Shown here: positions 43,880 through 58,400 of the stretch, piece after piece | Position numbering within the stretch: position 1 is the first letter of the stretch | Layout of the letters: each line of letters opens with the position of its first letter | Assembly (NCBI GenBank): GCA_051294375.1 | Contig: CM119270.1 | Span: 13,381,861-13,445,860 of the forward strand | Length of the DNA: 64,000 nt | Origin: Paraspadella gotoi | Taxonomy: Eukaryota > Chaetognatha | Direction of reading: 5' to 3' | The notes under the pieces: model-generated | The model's input: only the letters and a program-made list of their open reading frames with translations | Databases searched by the model: none | What the model was told of the DNA's origin: nothing | Translations under genes and position numbers: made by a program

Positions 43880-46800
43880 CACGCAGAGAATGGTTATCAA
43901 GTGGCTTGTCTCTCTGCTTCTTCTCTTCCGTCTTTTTATTCTGATTGACCAATCAGAGAGGAAAGGCTTGCTCCTCAGGAAAAAACCGACGGCCCAGAGA
44001 AACGAGAGAGGGAACTGGATCACTCTTCAACTTACCTTCAAGAAACAAACATCAAACTCCTTATGGACTATTTGTTATATTGTTTATTTGCCTGCCTTTT
44101 TCTCTGCATAATCTACATATTTGGTATGTTAATTATTATCATCCAAGTGTTCTTATTGTCAATAAAAACTCCTCCTATTTCTCACTTAATAAACCCGCCT
44201 GCTTCCTTTCGTTGTGGTGACAGGACTTGGATTTAGACTCAACCACGCTCCTAAGAAGACCACTCAAACCAAAATTACGGCTACCTCCATCAAAAAACAA
44301 AAAAAACGCTAACCGCTAGCAAAAAGAATTACATCATACTACATAAACCTGCCGAAATTGGACTACTACTCAAAAAAAAAAAAAAAAAAAAAGATTTAAC
44401 CAAAAATTTTCTTAAAGTTAAAGAAAAACGAGACCCAAAAAAAGAAGTTATAATTATAAGAAATAAAAACAAGACTGAAAATTTAAAAAAAGCAATACCC
44501 ATTTTGCGAATTCCAGGAAGTGCGTTAAAACGTAGCCTGAGTGCAAAAAAAAAAAAACCCGAAAAAAAAAAAAAAGCCCAAAAACCTCGAATCTCTCAAA
44601 AAAGGAATATCTCCAGAAAATTAAATTTAAGCTACGTAAACAAAAAAACATTTCTTCAACAATTAAAGCTCTTACAAACAATCCTATATGTCCCAGACTA
44701 GTGAAAATAGAAGTTTAAATATTACAATGAACGCCCCTTTACATTGGATTCTTAGAAAATAACGACGCCAAAAACTTACAAGATAGCCTACCACGGACTT
44801 TCCCCAATGAACATGTGTTTCTCTCTGAGCCGCGTCGTCACGTGACCCCAGCATTGCCCGCCAACACAAAAGACAACTCCGATTCGCTCTCTGTTAATCC
44901 TAGGTTCAAAGCCCACGCCGAGTCGCGACAACAACACAACAAACCTCCCTCTGTCTCTGTCCTCTCTCCCTTTTTGAATCCCGCTAAGAATGCTCCTAAC
45001 AACATAAAAAACCGGTACCAGAAAAGAACCTGCAGAACGGCAAACAATGGCCATCCGGACCAAATGAAAAAGTCAATTTGAAAATGCAGCTTCTAAGCTC
45101 ATTTCTCACCCACCTGCACCCTACTCTATTCCGCGGCCGAATAAGCAATGAAGAAATGAAATAATTTTTAAGAAATGCCGATCTCTACTACAAGTACTTT
45201 TCAAAGCCCCTCAACATTGTGATGGACCACACAATAGGAGTAATAAACTATTTTCAAAAAAATAACTTAACTCATGAGGCCCGACTTTCATTTAGAAGCC
45301 CATAGCACCTCTTATGATCTTCAAATTGAATCACAAACCAAACTTGGCAAATGGATATCGTACGCCATTCAGCTCTAAGAAGAACTCCACAACTGTGAAA
45401 ACATGTTATTTGATCAAGGGCCATAAAAAAAAAACTATGATTTGTACATAAGGTGGCTATGACATTGAAGATGGCATCATTTTTAAAGCTGAATTTTGAT
45501 CGTTTATCCCGAGAAAAGAAAAGAAAAGAGAAAAGATAAAAGAAAGGATAGAAGAAAAGAACATGAAAGAAGAAGAATAGAGGAAAGACGTTTTAGCAAG
45601 GTGAATTATTCCATGGCACAATTTAAAGTACCAAACCGTTAAAATCTGAAGGTACTGAGGACGAAGATAAATGTAAAGATGAAGTAAGAAACGATGTAGA
45701 ACAAAGACACACGAGGAAGGAAAAGAGCATGCGAATCAACTAGCCAGCAAAAACTGAGAAGAACAAAAACAGGCAATATCACGCCAAGAAACTTACCATA
45801 AGAACAGGTATTGCCGAAAATATTTCTCTGGGCGCACCTGAACTAAGAAAAGAAAAAGGCCAGCACTCTCCTGCTAACAAACACTCAACTAAACAAACCA
45901 TAAGGATTCAGAATAACAACAGATGCCTTACAATCCAATATACACTTTGCATTGACAATTTCAACACAAAAGCAGATAATCCCCAACCATTTTAATATAG
46001 CAGAACAAAAGATACAAACAATAAAGAGCTAAGACATTAAAAGAACAACAAAGCAAAACATTTAAAAGACGAGTTTCAACAGCAAACAAAGGATCCCCCA
46101 AATAGCATTACAATGGCAACACAAACTGATGACCCCGAAATAGCAATACAATGGCAACACAAACTGATGAACGCACCCAAATAGCAAGTACAATGGTCAG
46201 ACACAAACTGAGGAACCCCCAAGGCAAAATCTAGGTTCTAACCTGCTTCTCCAATTTGATTGAAACTCTTTCAGAATACCCTGGAGAAATTTCTAATTTA
46301 TACCAAACTGATGCAAGCTGATGCAAAACTGACCTTGCAGCACTGCAAAAAAAATGTGAGAAGCATTCGACGGCAACAAGTCAACAGTCAAATCAATGAA
46401 GCAACTGTTTTGTTTCATTCAAACAACAAAATAAGAAATCTCCCACAGCAACAACCAATGTCTGCTTCCCAGGGGGCAAAAACTGGAGGATAATTCAGCC
46501 CATAAGAAGACCAGCTGAGAAAACTCACTTACTGGAAGTGACAGCCTTAGAAAATATGTAGTAAGACAATTCAAAAAATTACAAGCAGGCATGAGGCAGA
46601 AAGAAAGGTTGGAGAAAGAAAAGAAACAAAAATAAAACAAGCAGATCCTGTCAGAACCATCCAAAACTGATGGATCTTAAGAATAAAACCACATCATATC
46701 CATGCCAAAACCTAACAACACAGTTAACAACCAGGCTAAACCCAATGCCAAAACCTAGAAGGCACTACATGTTTCTCCAAACAATGGGTCGATTTAAATC

Positions 46801-47371
46801 CCTTTCATCACAATCACTACTGGATGAACAAAACAATACCTCCCATGGTGGACTTTCAACTTCTCCACATCCCACAGCCTCTTTATCCACACGTGAGGTG
46901 GACGCTATGAGCTTGACAAGGGCCAATATACAGACATAGAAGATGGATGAATAGAGACTTAGGATAAAATGAAACGCTCGGATCTCAATTCTCAGATGAC
47001 AGGGACGAGAATGGTCTCGCAATGGAGGGGGGGTTGACAACGCAAGAATGGTTTTATCAAAAGTGCGCGCTCTCTTGGCTTCTCCGTCTGTGTTATCTGA
47101 AATTGAGCCATAGAGAGGAGGCTTCTCTCAGGAAAACCGACGCAGAGAACGAGAGAGGGAACTGGAGTGAGGCGTGCGCCGGGCTTATCCTTCAAGAAAA
47201 ACATCAACTCTTATGGACTATTTGTTAATATTGTTTTAATATGCCTGCTTTTCTCTGGCATAATCTAGCATATTTTGTATGGTTAATTATTATCATCCCA
47301 AACGTGTTCTTTATGTCAATAAAACTCCTATTATCTCACTTAATAAACCGACCGTCCTGCTTCCTTCGTTG
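43880..47371 (+). mobile_element. LTR element, 3.5 kb, no recognisable pol (non-autonomous)
   Basis: Direct repeats 43880-44214 and 47035-47371 share ctcaggaaaa, gagagggaactgga, ttatggactatttgtt and cacttaataaac. The flanks give a 4-base target duplication atat (43876-43879 and 47372-47375), and the right palindrome arm near 60645 carries the empty site. A primer-binding-like tggtgacaggacttgg follows the 5' LTR (44215) and a polypurine tract aatggaggggggg precedes the 3' LTR. The interior has only short open frames and a triplicated 40-base unit (46090-46220). It resembles a LARD or TRIM-type element mobilised in trans. Confidence 0.8.
46090..46220. repeat. Triplicated ~40-base unit inside the LTR element
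   Basis: Three units of the form aatagcattacaatggcaacacaaactgatga, with small indels between them. Confidence 0.7.
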
Positions 47372-47375
47372 ATAT

Positions 47376-49550
47376 GAAATTGGTACAACCAATATAAAAA
47401 TTAACCATTCATTTAATAAATAAGCTATCTTGCCCCTGACTTTGGACAGGCTCTGGTGGTTTAAGGCCTCCATCACTCTTACAAGATAATGACATAGCAG
47501 GTCCCTGCAAGCTCAAGAATCTCTCAGAGTCTCGTTTATTCACTCCCAGAGTCCCTGGCTTCCCTATATATTAAATATGACCTTAAAACGAAATAACGTT
47601 ATAACAAATGTGTGTTATCATTTTTCTTACAGTTTAGCGACTATGACGTCATATTCTAAGTAAAATTTCATGAACTACATTTTGCATCTAAAATACAACA
47701 AATCCTGATAAATCATCAACCTTAAAGGAATTTTCTTTACTGATAATAATGATACTAAATCAAAAAAATATTTTGTTTTTGACCAGTTTTTCCCGCCAGA
47801 TGTCTCTCTTCTTCCGCCATCCACCGACAGCAAAGAGCGAGTTAACGTTTTGTACATCTTCTTCTTCCTCCTCTTCCTTCTCCACCAATTTACTTGCTTC
47901 TTCCTCTTCTAACTCGGCTACTTCATTCATATATTCCTTACCTTCTCTTTCTCCCACTACGACTTCTTCTTCTTCTTCTTCCTCTTCTTCCTTTTCCCAG
48001 GGCATGCGCTCAAAATGCGACATCCGGGAACTCCATCATACAAACGAAGAGAAGAAAGTGGAAGATGCGTGCTAATCCTCGGCTTAAAAAAAAGAAAAAA
48101 GGAAAGAAATAAAAACAAGCATACCACCCAGAACTTGCCGAAAAAAAAAGGTCGGATACGTAGTCAGCTTGGCTGACTTTTTAGCTTGGTTTTTCTCTCG
48201 ATCCACTGGGGTTTTTTTTCGCGAATTTTGTTGTTTTCGTGATCAAATTGTACGAATCTTACTTGACGGTGATAGATTTAAAACATCCGAATAAGTAATA
48301 GTGAAGTTTGACTAAACACTCACGGCTAACTTTGAACTACTGTAATTTTGAACACCAGCTTCAGCAAATGCCTTAACAACTGCCAAGAAATACGTGGTAA
48401 TGTGATATAATGTGAAGATACTAACGATACTGATATAATCGTTTTAATAAAACAAGGAAATGCTTTTGTTTAATCAAATAATACTCGTAAAGCGAGACAA
48501 TCTGGCTCAGTCTCTCTATATTAATCGAATCACTGGTCGATCAAAATGATTTTTTTTTTCGCTGATTCGTCGTTAGTTGTGACTCGGGGAAAACCTATAG
48601 GTTTACTTTTTTAGCTTTAAACGTATCAATTATTTTATTTATTTTTCGTCTTCTAAACTCAATGCTTTCTCGTAGTTTTAAGATCGGTTGATGACTAAGT
48701 TTGGCGAAGTAAAGATGTGTGGTTGATGAGTAAGTCTAAGATTATTTGCAACCAATCTTCGAAACAAACAAATTTTTAAAAAAAAATTTTGACAACTTAA
48801 ATAATATTGTATTAATTCAAATTATAGCGATGTCACACCCCTTTTTTTCCATAGAATTACAGATATAACCAACAATAAAGCCAAATAAATATAACAGCTC
48901 CTTCAACGATAATCCAAACAACAACGACAACAACAATCAAATCTTCAAAATGATGATGCGAGTTTGAGGAGAGATGAGGAGAAAGACGAGGCTGACGGAA
49001 AGGAGGTAGTGGTGATTCCCTAAGAGTCACGCGTGGTGATTATTATTGAGGGGTGATCGGGTGATTCGTGATCCCGTTTTTGCGTCTCCGGCGCGAAACG
49101 TGAGCAAAGCGAAGGAAGAAGAAAAAGAGCAGGTGGAACGAGAAAACAAAACCGAAACAAAAAGAATCGAGGAAGAAACGACCAAATTATAAGAGGAAAA
49201 AAAACAACAACCAAAAACGTCGCTGCTTCCACTCTCAAAAAAACAACCGAAAACGTCGCTGCTTCCACTCTCAGAGAAACCATCGAACTCAACGATCGAT
49301 GAAACGGAAAAGACATCGCGAAGACGAGACCTCGTCGAGGAGTTGGGGAGACGGGGTTGAGGGCGACAGCCACGCCCGCTTGGTTCGAAGATCGAGAATC
49401 ACGCCCACTGATGTCATCTTTGATGTGATACCAATTGATTAACTGTCATCGTTTTTTTAAAAAATGAACCAAAAACTTTAAACTAACTTCCCTTTCTCTT
49501 GACAAAAAAAAAAAATTACGAAGGAAATTCCCCCCTCCCCCCAACCAAAA
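47376..49550. other. Intergenic sequence upstream of gene D
   Basis: This contains the dispersed repeat at 47376-47450, a CTT-rich tract (47855-47995) and AT-rich sequence. All of it recurs inverted in the right arm. No gene is supported; the promoter and 5' UTR of gene D may lie towards the right end. Confidence 0.55.
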
Positions 49551-49571
49551 TATGGCGACGCCAAAACGAAG

Positions 49572-50217
49572 ACGCCGACTCAGAATCGAGCGCCGTCCGT
49601 CGCCGCTTCGACGCCGGAGAGGTCGGCGCGATCCGACGCCGACGGCGCCGCCGGTGGTGTCGCGAACGCCGCCGCCGAGGGAGCGGAAAACACTCCGTCC
49701 ACCACCGTCAGGTGAAGAAAGTTTGTTTATTTATTTATCTATATATTTATGTTTATATTTTTATTAATGTTTATCTATCTGTAATATATATTTATTTAAA
49801 ATCTAACACAATGGAAGGATAGGAAAGTGTGAAGGATTGAGTAGAAAAGACTGAGAAAAAAGAGTAACGATAAATACTAATAATACTGAAAAACAAAAGT
49901 ACATCTTTTTCCATTTGTTTAATAAAACTTTAAACGTCGGTGAAATGTTGAAATACAAATTTGAATCTCGGAACCGAATTTAGATTTTCTTCTCTTCGCA
50001 CGATCGACACATGGTGCTTCTTCCTCCTCTCCCCTCCCGCCCCTCCCCGCCCCTCCCGCCCCTCCGCCCCTCTGCCCTGCAGACTTCCAGCTGGTTTCCC
50101 CAATAGTAGGCGATATTACGACGAAAAAAAAATATTTGTTTTTTTTAAAACTCGTGATCGATTTGAAAGACTGAGACCTTATAACTTGTATCGATTTCAG
50201 ATTCCCTCTATCGGGCT

Positions 50218-50308
<91 letters not shown>

Positions 50309-52387
50309 CCTCTACTTCCCTCTCTCTTCCTCTCTCTCTCCTCTCCTCTCGTCTCTCTCTCCATCCTCTCTCTCCCTCTCTCCATCACTCTCTCTCATCT
50401 CTCTCTCTCTCCCTCCCTCTATCCCCTTCCAACTTATAAAATATTATATCAGAAATTTACATCCCCATCTTGCCTTACCAAATACCTATCTCTGTCCTCC
50501 AGCGAAATCCCAAGACGGATCTGAGCAAAAGTGACCTTACCAAGCTGTTGGCGTATTTGGAGGGTGAGTTGCAGGCGAGGGAAGTCGTCATCGCCATCCA
50601 ACGGAACGAGAAGACGAGATTCCTGCTGCAGTCGGCGAGATACTACGGCCAACCGCCCACCGCCGCAGCCGCCGCCGCCAACGTGAACGCAGCAGCCGCT
50701 GCTGGCGCCGCAGATTCGGGAGACGCGGGGGTGAGAATTTTCTCCTGCTGCTGTTGTTGTTCTTATTGTCATTTTTAATATCGATTGACATTTTTTATGC
50801 TTAGCGAAACTTATATTTCTTCTCCCCATGCTCCACTTCTTAGCACTCAAACCTCACCCAACCCTCTCAACCGCCCTACCCTCTTTCGGCCCCACCCGGC
50901 GATCCAATGGACGCTCTCCTGAGGGACGGAACGGTTCTACGATTTCCTTCGACGTCGTCGTCGTCGTCGTCCGCCAACGCCAACGCCGCCGCCGGCGCCG
51001 CCTCCGCGGAGGATGCCACTTCCCGCGCGGCGCAGGAGACTTGTCTCCGGAAGTTGGAACAGCTCGTCCTGGCGCAGAAGCGTCAGCAGTCGAGGATGCG
51101 GGACCTGGTCTTCGAGGCGGAGAATAAGAACGCTCAGGTATTTCTTTCTTTCTTTCTTCTTTTTCTTTTTTTCTTTTCGATCCCAGCTGTTTGTATCAAC
51201 GGAACATTAGATCAGGCGCACACTATAATGCAGAACCGATAATATAACAAGACAATAAAATAATACAAAATAAATCGATAGCCAGGAAAAAAAGAAAAAT
51301 GAACCAAGAAAAGAAATAAAAATTGACAAAGATAAAAAAAATAGAAACAAAAGAAAGAAAACGAAAAGAAAGAACAGAAGAAAAGAAAGAAAGAAAGAAA
51401 GTTCAGTAACAAAAAAAGAANNNNNNNNNNNNNNNNNNNNNNNNNGAAATAAAATAAAAATAAAAATCGATAGCACAGGAAAAAAAAAATGAAAAGAAAA
51501 GAAAAGAAAAAATTGAAAAGAAAAGAAAAGAAAGAAAGAAAAGAAAAGAAAAGAAAAGAAAAGAAAGAAAAGAAAGAAAAGAAAAGAAAAGAAAGAAAGA
51601 AAGTAAGTAAAAAAAAAGAAAAAAGAAAAAAGAAAAAGAAAAAAAAAAAGAAGAAGAAAGAAAGAAATACCTGAGCGTTTTATTCTCCGCTCGAAGACAC
51701 AGGTCCGCATCCTCGACTGCTTGACGCTTCTGCGCCCAGGACGAGCTGTTCCAACTTCCGGAGACAATCTTCCTGCGCCGCGGCGGGAAGTGGCATCCTC
51801 CGCGGAGGCGGCGCCGGCGGCGGCTTGGCGTGGCGGACGACGACGGACGACGACGTTCGAAGGAATCGTAAGAACCGTTCCGTCCCTCAGGAGAGCGTCC
51901 ATTGGATCGCCGGGTGGGGCCGAAAGAGGGTAGGGCGGTTGAGAGGGTTGGTGAGGTTTGAGTGCTAAGAATGAGCATGGGGAGAAGAAATATAAGTTTC
52001 GCTAAGCATAAAAAGTCAATCGATATTAAAAATGACAATAAGAACAACAACAGCAGCAGAGAAAATTCTCACCCCGCGTCTCTCCGAATCTGCGGCGCAC
52101 AGCGGCTGCTGCGTTCACGTTGCGCGGCGGCTGCGGCGGTGGGCGGTTGGCCGTAATATCTCGCCGACTGCAGCAGGAATCTCGTCTTCTCGTTCGTGGA
52201 TGGCGACGACGACTTCCTCGCCTGCAACTCACCCTCCAAATACGCCAACAGCTTGGTAAAGGTCACTTTTGCTCAGAATCCGATCTTGGGATTTCGCTGG
52301 AGAGGACAGAGATAGGTAATTGTGGTAAGGCAGATGGGGATGTAAATTTCTGATATATATTTTAAGTTGGAAGGGGATAGAGGGAGG

Positions 52388-52422
<35 letters not shown>

Positions 52423-55400
52423 CGGAGTAGAGGAGAGGAGAGAGAGAGAGAGAGGAGAGGAGAGAGAGAGAGAGGGGAGAGAGAGAGAGAGAGAGAGAAG
52501 ATGAGAGAGAGAAGAGAGAGAGAGAGAGATAGGAGAGAGAGAGAGAGAGAGAGAAAGAGAAAGAGAGAGAGAGCGACGCGATAGAGGGAATCCGTGAAAT
52601 CCGATACAAGTTATAAGAGGTTCAGTTTCAAGATCGAGTACGAGTTTTACAAAAAAACAGAATATCCTTATTTCGTTTCGTCCGTAGATAGTGCGTCCTA
52701 CTATTGGTGGCGAAACGCAGCTGAAGTATCTGCCAGGCAGAGGGCGTCGGAGATGGGCGGGAGGGTGCGGGAGAGAGGGCGGGAGGGGAGAGGAGGAAGA
52801 AGGCATCCATGTGTCGAATTCGTGCGAAGAGAAGAAAAATTAAATTTCGGTTCCGAGATCTCCATGAAGTATCTTGAGTAATTCACATTTCACCGACGCT
52901 TTAAGAGTTTTATCTCTAAAGCAAAGGCAAAAAAATGTACTGTTTAGTTTGCATTACAGTATATACTTCAGTATATGTAAATCAAGTATACTGTTTTTCT
53001 CAGTCTTTTCTACTCAATCCCTTCACACTCTCTCCGTATGCCGTGATACCATGTGTGTAGATAATTATTAAAACGATAAAACTATATATTACAGATAGAA
53101 TAAACATTAGTAAAAATATAAACATAAAATATATAGCTACCACCATAAAACAAAACTTCTACAACGTTGACGGTGGAACTGGGACGGAATGTTTTCCGCT
53201 TACCCATCGCGCGCGTTCGCGACCACGACTCTGGCCGGCGTGCCCCGTACGGCGTCGTGAGCCGACAGACCTCTCCAGGCGTCGAAGCGCGACGGACGGC
53301 GCTGATTCTGAAATCGGCGCTTCTTTGCGTCGAATTTTCTGGCGGGGGATCCCTTCTTCATTTTTTGCAAGGACAAAGAAGTAGCTTTACAATTTGTCAT
53401 TGTAACGATGACAGTTAATCAGTCAATACATCAGATGATCAGTGGGGTGGAATATCTCTCGATATTTCGAATTTTCGTGCGAGAGGAAGGAGGACGTCGC
53501 TAACCCGTCTCGTAAGCCATCTGTATGGTTCATTTTGGAAACACGTGCTGTGACGAGGGTGTAGGACTCAAAGTGCTCATGCGCCGGTCTCGATTGTATC
53601 GAGTGGCGTATTTGTTGCCCACTAGCACTCTCTATTCTACCCTAAGTTATCGCTTGGATTAAGCATTCGTAAAAAGAAAAAACTAAAAAAGGCCTTGCGA
53701 GTTTCTCTCTCCAATAGAGGAGTCGAGGTTCAAGCAGCAAGAGCGATTTTCGGTTGTTTTTTTCGAGAGTGGAAGCAGCGACGTTTTTGAGTTGTTGTGT
53801 TTTTTTTCCTCTATTAATTTGGCGTTTTCTTCCTCGGATTCTTTTTTGTTTCGGTTTTGTTTCTCGTTCGCACCTGCTCTTTTTCTTCTTCTTCCTTTGG
53901 CTCGCGTTTTTTCGCGCCGGAGACGCCAAAAACGGGATCACGAATCACCCGATAACCCCTCGATAATAATCACCACGCCGTGACTCTAAGGAATCACCAC
54001 TACCTTCCTTTCCGTCAGCCTCGTTTTCTCCTCATCTCTCTCAAACTCGCATCATCATTTTGAAGATTTGAATTGTTGTTGTCTTGTTGTTTGGATTATC
54101 GTTGAAGAGCTGTTATATTTAATTTGCTTTATTGTTGTTATATCTGTAATTCTATGGAAAAAAAGGGGTGTGACATCGCTATTAATTTGCAATTAATACA
54201 ATATGTATTTAAGTTGTCAAAATTTTTTTTAATAAAAATTTGTTGTTTCGAAGATTTGGTTGCAAATAATCTTAGACTTACCATTCAACCACCTCTTTAC
54301 TTCGCCAAACTTAGTCATTCCAACCGATCTTAAAACTACGGAAAGCATTGAGTTTTAGAAGACGAAAAATAAATAAAATAATTGATACGTTTAACAGCTA
54401 AAAAAGTAAAACTCTATAGGTTTTCCCCGAGTCAACACTAACGACGTCAGCGGAAAAAAAAAATCATTTTGATCGACAGTGATTCGATTAATATAGAGAG
54501 ACCTGAGCCAGTTGTTCGCTTTACGCGTATTATTTGATTAAACAAAAGCATTTCCTTGTTTTTATTAAAACGATTATATCAGTATCGTTAGTATCTCACA
54601 TTTATATCACATTACTGAAGACGCTGTCGGATCAGCGACACGTTACAAATATCTCGCCTCAACGTCATTGGCAGAGCCGCGCGAAACGACGAATCAGAGA
54701 AGCTTAACGAAAAAGCACAACTAAAAGATTTTCACAGCCTCTGAAGATTGAAACGTTTTTTAGTGTTTATTTGTAGAATATTCAATGTACAATGACGATC
54801 ATTTACAGTTTTTGAAACTACTCGATTGTACCTTTCGTTCGACATGTATTTTAACATTGTTTATTGTATCGAACTAATTGTAAAACGTTATTTTTGTTAT
54901 CCATTAACAAACAACGGATCAAAGTGCACTGGTAAAATTTACGCGGTGCTTTCGACTCATGATCCGATTCGCAAAAATATTTAAGCGTATGTAATTGTTT
55001 TATCGTCGCTCGTAATTATCAAATATAATAAACTTTTACTTTTATGCCAAAAGTGCCCCTTTAATGGTGAGCCGACGAAGAAGAATTTATTTTTTTCTGC
55101 CTTCTGATTCAGCGTCTTTTTTAAGACCGTGAACGGGATCTATCTAAAAAGATTTTTCTGAAGGTAACTCCTTTCTTTCTTCCGCCAACCGCCCTCTGTT
55201 TTCCAGACGGGTCATGGCCGCTGCTTCAACGCCTTCGACATCGGCCGTCTCAGTCAAACCCCGGGAGTTCTGGACCACGACGCCGATCTCTGGTTTGTCC
55301 GAGCGGAGTCCCAACTCCGTCAAGAACATCTCGGTTTCTTTAACGAAGTATCACCACGTCGTAACGGCTTTGAACGAGGAGGTTGGCACGAAAATACCGA

Positions 55401-58400
55401 AGATTTTTTCCTCGACGCCCCAGAATTCAAAACCGAATCCGTACGAGGCCCTCAAAACGCGCTACTGTAGGCGTAACAAAAACCGCGAAGCGGAACGGGC
55501 GGAAGAAACTAATTTGCCTCTTACGAATCTGGGAAACACCTGGGGATTTTCTCACCGGCATCTCGGCCCTCGCAGAGGGTTTGGACGCTCGACGACCTGC
55601 TTGCGGGCCCTCACGCTGAAGGCCCTCCCTCCGAAGGTTCGCCGTCGTGGTCACTCAGACCGCCCGGCGGACTGAGGATCTCGCCAAGGGCGGCGGCGAA
55701 GTATTTCGACGCCGATGGCCACCCACATGGGTGATGGAACGAGTAGCGGACTCCCGACATTGGCGCTGGCTTCACCCGCCGATGCCCGCGTCAAGGGAAA
55801 CCCCGATGGTCTGACGGCGGAAGAAATGCCCAGACTGTTTCGCAGCCTCTGCAGCCGGCCATGACATTGTGCTGGTATCATCGAAGTTCGGCGAAGAGCT
55901 CGGCGCTGCAAACCGCCATGCACCCACAAGGCCGGCGACAAGAAGAGAGAATTCAGGCGGGAACGGCCCGAGCCGGCCGGCAATTAAGCATGTCCGGTCG
56001 CGATTCATCTCTGCTCCTGGTCCGATTATACTTCCTGGCCTCGAGTTCCTCGTCGAACACGGGGTGCGAGTCAGTCTTTTGCCGGCCTCGGCCTGGATAA
56101 GGCCAACCGGGCGGCCTCGACGCCGCTACGAGCGGCGAATGTTCCTCCATTCCCGCCTACGGATCAAGGACCATGACTCTCCGTCTCTCGACGTCAGGAC
56201 TTAGTTTGGCCTTTTTGTCGTAGCCGACGTTGACGCGGCCAATTTTGAGGCGGCCGATTTCCTCGACGCCATGGTCTCCTAGTCGACGTGGGCCACAAGA
56301 GGCTCGTCGGACCGCCCGACGTTTCGAAACGATCCGCTGCAGCGCCAACGCGTCGGCCTACGAGCGGGTTCACCGCCCGGAGGTGAACAATGTCTTCATC
56401 AAACTGCTCGACGATTGCCCTTTGAACTGAACGACGCCCACTTTCTCGGTCGGCGGCGCCGGGTCATGGCGTGGTCCATCATATTCCGACCCCAGGTCAT
56501 CGGTTTTTCGCGAGAGGCAAGGCGTCTGTCTCCGAGAAGCTGGCGGCCGGCGAAGCTGAGTCGCCGAATTGGAGTCGCTCGCATCGTCCGCCATCGTCAA
56601 GCCCATGGCTTCGCCCCTTCAGTCGTGTCTAAAGCCGACGGCGGTTCCGCGCATGGGCGATTACCGCCGTCTGACGCCGTGACGTTCAACGACCGTTACC
56701 CGTTGAACATCTCATGTTTCTTCGCCGACTTGGCGGATGACCGTTTTCAGCAAGATCGACCTTCTCAAAGGTTATCTCAATACGTTGCGCCTGAAGACGT
56801 TCCAAAGACCGCGATCATCACTCCTTTTTGGTCTTATAATCCTGCGGATGCCTTTTGGACTAAAGAAGGGGCTCCAGCTTTCCAGCGTCTAATGGACTCG
56901 GTCTGCCGGGGACTCCCGGCGTGTTTGTCTACTGGATGACATCCTCGTCCGTCGAAGGACGCCAACAACACGAAGGTGCATCTGCGCGGCCTTTTTCGAG
57001 CGTCTGGTACAAACATGGTCTCGTCGTCAAGAAGGAGAAATGCCTTTTCGGCTGCCCATTCCTGGACTTCCTCGCCATAGATTGACGCAGAAGTGTGGAA
57101 GCCGTGCTTTCGAAGGTGGCGGCTATCCGCGCTTTTCGCGCCCCGCGTCAATCAAAGGCTCCAAAGGTTCCTCGGAATGCTCATTTTTTTCATCGTTTTA
57201 TCTTCTGCGAGCCGACAAAGATGGCGCCTCTTTTACGCGGCGCTTCCGGGCCGCCCCCAACCGAAGACTGTGAATTGGACACCAGAGAGATCGGCGCTTT
57301 TGACGCCGCAAGGAAAGCCTCGCCGCAGCCACAATGCTCATACCCCGGTGACGGGCGCGCCGACGCATCTCACAGTCATGCTTCTGACATCGCCATCGGC
57401 GGCGTTCTGACAAAGCGTCGGCTGTCATTGGCTCCTCCGCCTTTTTCTCCAAACCGTTGCCATGAACCGGCAACAACGCTATCCTCCTTACGACCGGAGC
57501 TTTCTTGGCCGGCGCACTTGGCCGTCCGCCATTTCCGGTATTATTCTCAAGGTCGCCCGTTCACGCTATTCACGGATACGTGGAGTTTGGTTTCCATCCA
57601 GTCGCGAAGAAAACGACAGGCAGTCTGCCCGACAGGCGAATCAACTCGCCGCCTTTCTCTTTAATATACGACGACTTTTCCGCCACATCTCGGGCAAGTC
57701 AAACGTCGTCGCCGACGCGCTTTCCCGCGTAGTCATTCCAGAGGATTTCCGCGGTGGTGTTCGGCTCTGGCCGACTCGATTTCGCCGGCCATCGCCCAAC
57801 GACCAGGAGACAGATCCGGATTGTACAGCGCCTCCTTCGCGCTGAGAGCGACAGCGTTAGTCCTGAAAAGAAGCTTCTCTCGACGGCATCGCAGTCATCT
57901 GCGATGTCCGACGCGTCGCCCGTCCGGTGGTACCTCGCCAATTGGCGCCGGGACGTTTTTGACCCATCCACAACTTATTTCATTCCGGAATCAGACGTCG
58001 AAAATCACTCGTCCTAAAAGATTTTGTCGGCCCGGCGTCACAAAAGACGTCCACCGGTTGGGCACGTGCCTGCGCCCAATGTCAAAGTTCAAGAGTCCGC
58101 GTCCACGCCTCGGCGCCGCTCGGAAGTTTCGCCCCGCCGCAGAAGATTCCAACATGTTCACGTGGATCTTTCGGCCGCTGCCCGTATCTCGCGGCGCCTC
58201 TTATTCCTCACCGTGGTGGACCGTTTCACCCGCTGGCCAGAGGCGTTGCCCTTGTCTGATATCAGGGCGACACGGTAGTGCCAAGCCTTCTCCATCGGTG
58301 GGTCGCGCGTCGGCGTCCCACTTCACATAACGTCGGATCCGGAGCTCAGTTCTTTCTGAGCTGTGGCGCCAAACTGGCAGGTCTCTCCCGCCAACGTGAT

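Larger units (their letters stand above)
42512..51420. other. Left arm of a ~20 kb inverted duplication
   Basis: The reverse complement of this stretch recurs at 51446-62751. Anchors: 42512-42904 with 62285-62751; 42905-43120 with 62070-62300; 43118-43860 with 60650-61430; 47376-48400 with 59590-60645; 48400-49400 with 53620-54610; 49500-51140 with 51660-53400. The left arm keeps the open exons of genes B and D. Confidence 0.85.

Noticed and set aside
44454-46664. Short open frames inside the 3.5 kb LTR element
   Set aside because: They are Lys/Asn-rich or hydrophobic by composition, with no gag, protease or polymerase motif.
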